Part shown: positions 57,144-64,000 of the stretch, in pieces
How the letters are laid out: each line of letters starts with the position of its first letter
How positions within the stretch are numbered: position 1 is the first letter of the stretch
Source of the DNA: Cryptomeria japonica
Taxonomy: Eukaryota > Streptophyta > Pinopsida > Cupressales > Cupressaceae
Assembly: GCF_030272615.1 (NCBI RefSeq)
Contig: NC_081409.1
Span: 203,857,949-203,921,948 of the forward strand
Reading direction: 5' to 3'
DNA: 64,000 nt
Position numbers and translations under genes: made by a program
The notes under the pieces: model-generated
Database searches by the model: none
What the model was told of the DNA's origin: nothing
The model's input: the letters and a program-made list of their open reading frames with translations, nothing else

Positions 57144-58928
57144 GTCATGTCCCCTCCTTGATCGTTATTTATAATCTAAATGAAACAATTATTATTATAA
57201 ATTAATATAATCAACAAATGATTATTTGAAATTATTAATATTTAATTATTAAATATTATTATTAATATTTATTAATAAATAATATTTTTGAAATATCCAA
57301 ATAAAATAAATAATTATTCTATCATAAACATTTAGAAATATTACAAACAAATATAATAATAAATAAATTCAGAAATATATGTAACAAAACTAATATTAAA
57401 ATTGCCTTCATCCTAGTCAATAACCACCAGAATAAATAAAGACTAAGGGGACTGCAGGTGTCAGAGTTGTCCCCTAAGCTGTAGACAATGATAACTAGTC
57501 AATAAATTGGTTAAATGTTAATCGTCAGCAATAACAAACAAATCCTTGCCTCAAAAAATTTCTCTTCTCTATATAAACCTTCTACTTTTGAAACTAACTT
57601 TCCTTTAAACTATCATATGTATTAATCTCTTTCTTAATAAATAATAAAATAATAAAATAATAAATATAAAGATAAATATAAGAATCGGTTATAGAGTTGA
57701 TTAGACATTGGTTCTATTAATAGGTTGATGGAGCCAACGATAGTAGTGATAACAAGCCATTAAAGCCAACGATTCACATAACCAAAAGATACGAATATTA
57801 AGCGATACAAATATATTAGCTTTCGCCAAGGGATGACTACCGTCAGGAATAAAATTCATAGATTACCACGTAAAATATTATTGATATCACCACCCATGAA
57901 GGGATTTGTTACATATATTAGCTAACAACTGATTAGTTATTCAAAAGATGATTACTCTTTAGACAATGGTTATAATAGTGATTCAAGGCAGCAATTAAGA
58001 GGAAAAGTCATTTTGTATAAATAACAAATACTCATGAATAATGAAAAGGTACGATCTTAAGAAAGATTAATTAGCCCTTGACAAAGATATGTCTACTCCC
58101 AAAGAATGCAACCATTTGATACCAATATATTTAATGAGGATCAACTCCATTTCAAAAGGGGGGGGGAATCGACATCTTTTATTCTTATTTCATTGGTGGA
58201 TTTGCTCTTATTGAGGAAACGACCCCTTGGTTTTAGATGCATATTTACCAGCGATACATATCAGATATGGTGCCTTTGGAATTGCTATAATTCACAAGAT
58301 AAATCAAGCAAGCATCCATATCTGGAGACCATATAGAATCGCTACTTAAGCACATATATCAGGCAAGCATTCATATATAGATCGAAGATCTTATTTGACC
58401 AATGCAAAGTTTAGTGCACATCGATAGAGCCAAATTGGGCATAGCAATTACCTGATCGCTATAAGCGATAATCGAGGAGATCATTGCATACTTTAAGAGT
58501 CTAATTAGAAATAGCAAATGTACATCATCGCTATAAGAGATTAAGAAGAGAACATATAGCATATTAACATCGATATATCAGAAAAGGCTACAAGCAGTTG
58601 AGAGGTAACTTGCAGCATAATCTGCAGCCATATCAGAGATACTCTCTCCATACTTAGCATTGTTTACATTGCATTAAGTGCAGATAAGATATATAGATCA
58701 AGATGATCTTTGCATACAATTAAGTGATTAAATCAAAGATAGCAGTGAGATTGGTCCTTATATCATTGTATTATAAGTGATAGCAATTGTGTATCAAATA
58801 TATCATTCTTACATTGAGTAGTATCAATTATCATTATTTTAAGTTTTATTATAGACAATGTGGGAAGAAGTCCCTTACAATTGCTTTGGAAATCAGTTGT
58901 TCTCTAATTTCCTAAACAATAACTCTAA
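57144..58928. mobile_element. 1.8-kb AT-rich insertion in the protease
   Basis: It separates the two 53-bp repeats. It begins (T)GTCATGTCCCCTCCTTG and has palindromic AT tracts (57185-57300), a TATA box CTATATAAAC at about 57571, and runs of ATA-rich sequence. No protein is recognisable; the frame at 58106-58336 has no motifs. It could be a solo LTR or a non-autonomous element, but TG..CA ends with a 5-bp duplication could not be fitted. Confidence 0.65.
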
Positions 58929-58981
58929 GGGAGCAGGCCTGAACATTTGTACATTGAACACTATTAAACAATTGGGATATT
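58929..58981 (+). repeat. 53-bp direct repeat, right copy
   Basis: Second copy of the protease segment; the coding similarity continues from here. Confidence 0.95.
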
Positions 58982-59745
58982 TTGAACAAAACTGTGAATT
59001 AAAAGAACAAGATCACCATTAAAGTGTATGATGATGAATAACGCTCATCCAAGGGAACAATCGCCTTACCTTTAAGATTTAGGCAAATCATGATGGATGT
59101 GGTTTGTCAAGTCCTTGATTTAGATCTCACATGCAACATACTTTTGGGATGACCATGGATTCATGATATGAGAGCAGTACCATCAATGTATCAAATTCCC
59201 TTATAATGGAGTTGAAGTAACAATAAGAGGAGATCCAAATCCATTCATGTATTGTAATAACCTGCGACCAGGATCAGAAATAATAATTCCAATCAACAGA
59301 GAAACAACTCCATCATCAACATATGTTGATCTAGAATCATTGAAAGCTTCTACATCAAAACAAGTAGAGCTCAAAGAAATATTCAAGGTTAAATACATGG
59401 GATGTGGTAAGTATATCTTTCATATTGATCAACTCCCACTATCTCCCAATACATTTAGTTGATGAGAATAACCTACAAACAATTTACAATATCAAAGAAT
59501 TGGGTGTGAACCACCTAGTGTTGTGGCTACTAAGTCCGAATGCAAATCTCCTCTAGTGGTGAAAGCAACTCTTGATATTAATAGTCTTAAGTGTGGTTCC
59601 AACAAAAAATCTGTTGAATATATCGCCAACCCTCTTGATAACTCCTATAGCCTTACCATTTCATCCACTCATTCCATTTCCACTCCTCTCCTAGATTTGG
59701 ATCAACAAGAATCACAAAAGACATTACTGATTTGGGATTAAAAAT
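58982..59745 (+). pseudogene. Gypsy protease, remainder, and pre-RT linker
   Basis: Continues the protease domain: KITIKVYDDE, SKGTIALPLRF, DVVCQVLDLDLTCNILLG with PWIH near 59150, NGVEVTIRGDPNPFMYCNNL, then linker sequence to LLDLDQQES near 59700. Matches the minus-strand remnant at 860-1260. Broken by frameshifts near 59150-59200 and by several stops. Confidence 0.75.
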
Positions 59746-60179
59746 CAAGCTTTGGAAAGAAAAATCTAAAAGTCAAAAATAAAGAAAAATCCTTTAGTCC
59801 AAATCAAAATCAAAAGCTATTGGACTCTGCAAAAATCAAAGTCAAGGATAAAAATCATATGAAGAAAAAAGAACAAGAGTTGATCTCCCCTAATATCAAA
59901 ATAACTGGGGGCAAAAGTTCTAAAATTTCAAGTAAAAAAGAATCCCATGTTTCCATCATGCCATGCTACTTTCACTTCTTTTCACAATCATAAGCCTTCA
60001 TTCCTCATCCACTTGTTCCACACATCCATTTCCTTTTGGAGATACATCACATCAGTGGACCTTTAATGGAACTTTCTTGAAGGAATTTTTTGTTAGGGAT
60101 GCCCAAACTTCTTTAGGTGACACACATATAGGTGAACGTAGTCCACACATTAGTAATTCTATCTTAGTTCCTTCATCAA
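59746..60179 (+). other. Segment where Gypsy RT, RNase H and integrase core should be
   Basis: Only about 430 bp separate the pre-RT linker from the integrase C-terminal tail. The sequence is Lys-rich, low in complexity and shows no RT, RNase H or integrase core motif; one frame near 60030 reads SHQWTFNGTFLKEFF, which I do not recognise. This implies an internal deletion of roughly the whole enzymatic pol. Confidence 0.6.
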
Positions 60180-60460
60180 GGAAGACAATCAATGGAGCTA
60201 AACATCATTTAGTTAAGGAGCAACACAACTATAATCACAAGGTGAAGCCTCACACATATGAGGTGGGTGACTTAGTTCTCAGAGAAAATCCTAAAATCAG
60301 CAAGACAAATAAAATAAGGGCAAGTTTGAACCAAATTGGCTTGGTCCTTATTTCATCACAATAGTCTATGGATCAGGTGCATATGAACTCTCAACACCAG
60401 ATGGAGAACCTTTGGAGGACCCTATCAATTGCATGCACCTTCGTAGGTTTTACACATAGC
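60180..60460 (+). pseudogene. Gypsy integrase C-terminal tail
   Basis: EQHNYNHKVKPHTYEVGDLVLREN, then (frame change near 60345) GSGAYELSTPDGEPLEDPIN. It parallels HKVKPRMFQVGDLVLKDN and GSGAYWLSTLEED of the pol remnant at 49130-49330. Confidence 0.8.
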
Positions 60461-60803
60461 TCTTCAAAATATCCTAATTCAAAAATAATATATATATATA
60501 TATATAATACAAAAATAAAAAAAATCGTTACTTGGTTAAAAACCTAGCAAACAAGCACCTTGTGACACAAAAAAATTAAAAAATAAAAAAAAGTTAAGAG
60601 AAATAAATTTGTCCAACGGTGAAAACCACTTCGATGGCGCCCTGAGCAAGTACCATGGTGAAAACTACGTTATCGATGCCATGTGTATAGACATTGCTCC
60701 TCCCTCCTTTATGATTCAATCCCTTTTTCACTTCACTTTGCACACACTCACAACCTATACATCCATAATAAATTTATGTATTCCCATCATGGCTTGTTAT
60801 TGA
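60461..60803 (+). other. Gypsy 3' untranslated region with (TA)n
   Basis: Contains a (TA)n tract at about 60489-60506 and ends CATCATGGCTTGTTATTGA. CATGGCTTGTT also precedes the LTR at 49605. Confidence 0.5.
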
Positions 60804-62109
60804 TGTACCTAAGATTGGTTAGACATTCATAATAAACCTCTCTTTAAGCCCTTTCCTTCCATAATAAACCAGGTCCAATCTATAACTGGAGGAAAATCCT
60901 AAATATAGTGATGGAAGTGGTACCCTGATCATCACATGTTTTGAGGAGCATCGTCTTTTCATTCCTCCTCCCTTTCACGCACAATCTGCAATTAAATGTC
61001 ATCTTGCATCACCAATTTGCAATAAAGTTTCGTTCTTCTTCGTAATAAAGTATCAGTTTCATGGATTCAATCAGTTTCAGATGGGACACAATCAGCAGTG
61101 GGCTTTGAACAAATCAAAATTTTCAGCAGACTTTGGTAACAACATGGTTTTCAGCATTATCTGTCCTTTATCACGATGACAACATTGTGACCAAATCAAA
61201 CATGTTAATATATGTGGCAAGAAACACAAATAAATTGAGGATTTCAATGTATGTTGGTGTCAAGTCTTGGTTTTCTTTTGATTTTATCTTTTTGGTGACA
61301 TGTCTTTTAGCCTTTCCAAGATGTCTTTGACTAGAGATTTCATCTCTAGGATGTCTTTGACTAGAAAGGCAAGGATGGGGTATGTTCACCTATTATTTTG
61401 CTATTTATGGATTGTCTCTTAGTAATTCTATGGCTTGTCCAAGGACATGAGGACGATGTGAGTCTAGTATGAATTGGGGCATTCCTTGTTTGTGACTGTA
61501 TGATCTCCATGCAAATGGGTACAATGAATTTCTAAGGTCAAACACATACCTAGATGGTCATAACCTATTTACCATAATAAATATCAATGATGATAAAGCA
61601 CAAGAATCTCTTTCACTTCCATATCTTCTATCTTACATCCCCCTTTCGTGATTGACCTCCATCATCCTTTCCTAAGTCTGTGTAGCTTGCTATCACATGA
61701 CTGAGTATAATGACAAACCAAAAATATCTGAATTTCATCTAGTTTGTACCTGCATCATCATATGTTAGCATATCTCATTCCATACATACATATATATATA
61801 TCACAATAGCGTCACATCTTGCATATATTATTGGTTAGTATGTGCATTCTCATATAAAACATAAAATGCCAACATAATAACACATCGTGCATCTCATCCT
61901 ATAAATAATCATATCATATCATTACCATACATCCATTTGTATTTTGTACATTCACATATGCATCATGAAAAACATAAAAGAACAAAAATATATTGCATTT
62001 CATCATGTACATATTTTCATCCATTTCATAAGCATCATAAAATCATCACAAAACATATTAAAGCATCACATAGGAAAAAATGCATATAGCTACCACAAGG
62101 GATGGATCA

Positions 62110-62145
<36 letters not shown>

Positions 62146-63059
62146 AGTGTCATGATACAATGATGTCAAAATCTCATATGGCTGCAAAATCAATCAAAGG
62201 TGTCTACATCATCATATAAAAATTGATGCAAAATGGGTGTAATAGAGCTATGATGAAGACCCTCTCTCGGAGCCAACTGGCCTTGAAGGAATCTAAGCTC
62301 TCGAAGGACCAGCCCTGAATCATCTCGTTTGTCCCCTCCTGCAGACCTTGCGGGACCATCTTTTCACCAAAGCAGTTAACAGTCTTGTGTTTGCCTGAAT
62401 CTCAGACATATACATAATGTGTCTCAATCCCATCACCTTGATCGCAGCATGGTCCTCAACAGTCAAATTTGTTCCTAACCATTATGTCATAGGGAATCAC
62501 TTTCTAGACTCAATCTGGGGTAAGTACTCTTGCATCCAATCAAATCAATCGTGTCAATCCTAGTGGTACTCATGTTCATCACATAGTGTTGCTTATCTTA
62601 TCCTAGCCTAGCCTAGTGGTACCTATGTCCATCACATGGTGTTTCTCATCAGGATCTATCCTAGTGCTTATGTATATCACATGGCATTGCATCCTAGTGT
62701 ATATGTTTGTTACATTGCACTATATCCTATCTTGCTAGAGAACTCACCGAATTTTATCAATTCACCGGCTTATCCTATTCTCAGCTTACCAAACCTGTCT
62801 ATTTTAGGGCACCTGTTGAGTGAATCCTCTCAACAGCTTATCCAATTGGCAACACATGTTTATCACAAAATTATCAATTCTAGCCTTGTTTTTAGTTTTT
62901 CTTTTCTAGGGCACCTGTTTGAGTGAATCCTCTCAGCAGCTTATCCAATTGATAGTGTATTCTCATCACAAAACTATCAATTTTGGCCATTTAAGACAAA
63001 CACGATTTTGTTGATTCCTCTTGAGTCAATCTTTTTCCTACGTGACCTTGTCACCCTAT
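60804..63059. other. Possible decayed 3' LTR, microsatellite and tandem repeats
   Basis: From 60804 TGTACCTAAGATTGG could be a degraded form of the LTR start TGTAAACACCTAAAATTG. A (TA)n run of about 29 bp lies at 62114-62142. Repeats CCTAGTGxxTATGTxxATCACAT recur loosely between 62560 and 62710. No gene is recognisable. Confidence 0.4.
62802..62988. repeat. Direct duplication, about 86 bp x 2
   Basis: AGGGCACCTGTT, GAGTGAATCCTCTCA, CAGCTTATCCAATTG and ATCACAAAA occur in order at about 62802-62887 and 62903-62988. Confidence 0.85.
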
Positions 63060-64000
63060 TGTTGGATATTGCGGGTCATTGCTTCTGCTAGGATATGTTG
63101 TTTTGATGTCAACGTATTCCTATGATTTTCTCTGGTGTGTTTAGGAAGATCTTATGATTTGGTTTTGCAGTATTATTTTGATGATCACTATTTTGTAGAG
63201 TTTGGCATTTCCTTTGATATATTTTGGTGTGATCAAATATTGTGCTAAGATTTTGGGATATTTCTTAGGATGGTCTTGTGTATCTTAATTTTAGATGGAT
63301 CATGATTTGGTGCTCTTCAAGTTATATTTCTTTGTGATAGTTGCCGATTGGTTGTGTTCTTAAGCTCTCAGACGTTGACTGAAGAAGATTTGAAAAGTGG
63401 TATTGGTGCAGTTGTTCCTGATGTTTCTAACATGCTTGTTGGTGTTTCCTAGTCATTTCCTATTTGTTTTGGTCATCTGCATTGATCGTTGTGCAAATTT
63501 TTGATGGTTTTCATCAACAGATGTTGATTTTCTTATTATGCGGTTTTCTTGGTAGTGTAGGGTGTTGCAGTTGATCTTGGCGTGATTTCTGGTGGAGTTG
63601 AGCATTTGGGAATTTTAATTAGGTCCATTTTATGTCATGTAAATAATTGTATTGGTCTGGTAGTCGATCTTTATATCATATGATGTAATTTTGTATTTAT
63701 GAGTTGAGGGTTAGGGTTTAGCCAACCTTGTTATCAAGGTTGATGATTTGTATGTATAGGTGAGATATTAATGTAATTTAGGTGTCGATGTTGTGTCTGC
63801 ATTATTAGAGAGAGTTTTATGTGAGAACAAGATATTTATCCTTTGGTGATGAGATTGAGGAGAGATTGGTGTTGTAGAGAAGACAACTATGCTTAACCAG
63901 AACTGTAATTAGGCATTTGTAGATGTTATTCTTTCAGTTAATTTCTTTCGGATTGTACTCTGAATTTTATTGTAAGTCAGTGAGACTTCTCTGAGGGTTG
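63060..64000 (+). mobile_element. Start of another LTR, runs off the window
   Basis: Begins TGTTGGATATTGCGGG and continues without coding potential for 940 bp. Near the window end it carries ATTGTAAGTCAGTGAGACTTC (63969-63989), identical over 21 bp to a segment inside both LTRs of the nested element at 36672. The length and lack of frames suit a long LTR, but the second boundary is outside. Confidence 0.5.

Overview
The window looks like nuclear DNA of a seed plant with a very large, repeat-filled genome. A conifer or other gymnosperm is the best guess, but this is inference. It is AT-rich, has one recognisable host gene in 64 kb, and is otherwise filled with nested and decayed LTR retrotransposons, LINE and SINE remnants and two-copy tandem duplications. 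There is no bacterial-style organisation and no CRISPR array.

Host gene: a complete indoleamine 2,3-dioxygenase-like (IDO, heme dioxygenase) gene lies on the minus strand. It has three exons (29853-30569, 8952-9239, 8454-8756) joined by GT-AG introns, all in phase 0, giving 435 codons. Intron 1 is about 20.6 kb and intron 2 is 195 bp. The predicted heme-ligand His and the substrate-pocket Arg are kept, and an organelle-targeting-like N-terminus precedes the core. Intron 1 holds a LINE remnant, LTR and gag-like fragments, tRNA-like SINE heads, a hairpin and several short tandem duplications.

Left edge (1-3.4 kb): a decayed plant-mobile-domain fragment on the plus strand abuts a minus-strand Ty3/Gypsy gag-protease remnant, followed by a piece of an LTR.

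Middle (34-43.6 kb): a SINE with a 13-bp target-site duplication is followed by a Ty1/Copia element (LTR, primer-binding site, gag). Its gag is split by a complete 6.6-kb LTR retrotransposon with 5-bp target duplications. That nested element has no protease, reverse transcriptase or integrase. It encodes a coiled-coil protein with four CCHC zinc knuckles and a second reading frame of about 1,060 codons that I cannot assign. It is the best candidate here for an undescribed mobile system.

Right part (43.6-60.8 kb): a Tat-type Gypsy pol remnant (RT, RNase H, second RNase H, integrase) is interrupted by a miniature LTR element with LTRs of about 870 bp and only 174 bp inside. A second Gypsy element follows (LTR, PBS, repeat-rich leader, gag, protease, integrase tail, no RT). 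Its leader carries a processed pseudogene with poly(A) and target duplication. Its protease is split by a 1.8-kb insert flanked by a 53-bp direct repeat.

Right edge (60.8-64 kb): microsatellites, short tandem repeats and the beginning of another LTR. All assignments come from reading the sequence; no database search was run.
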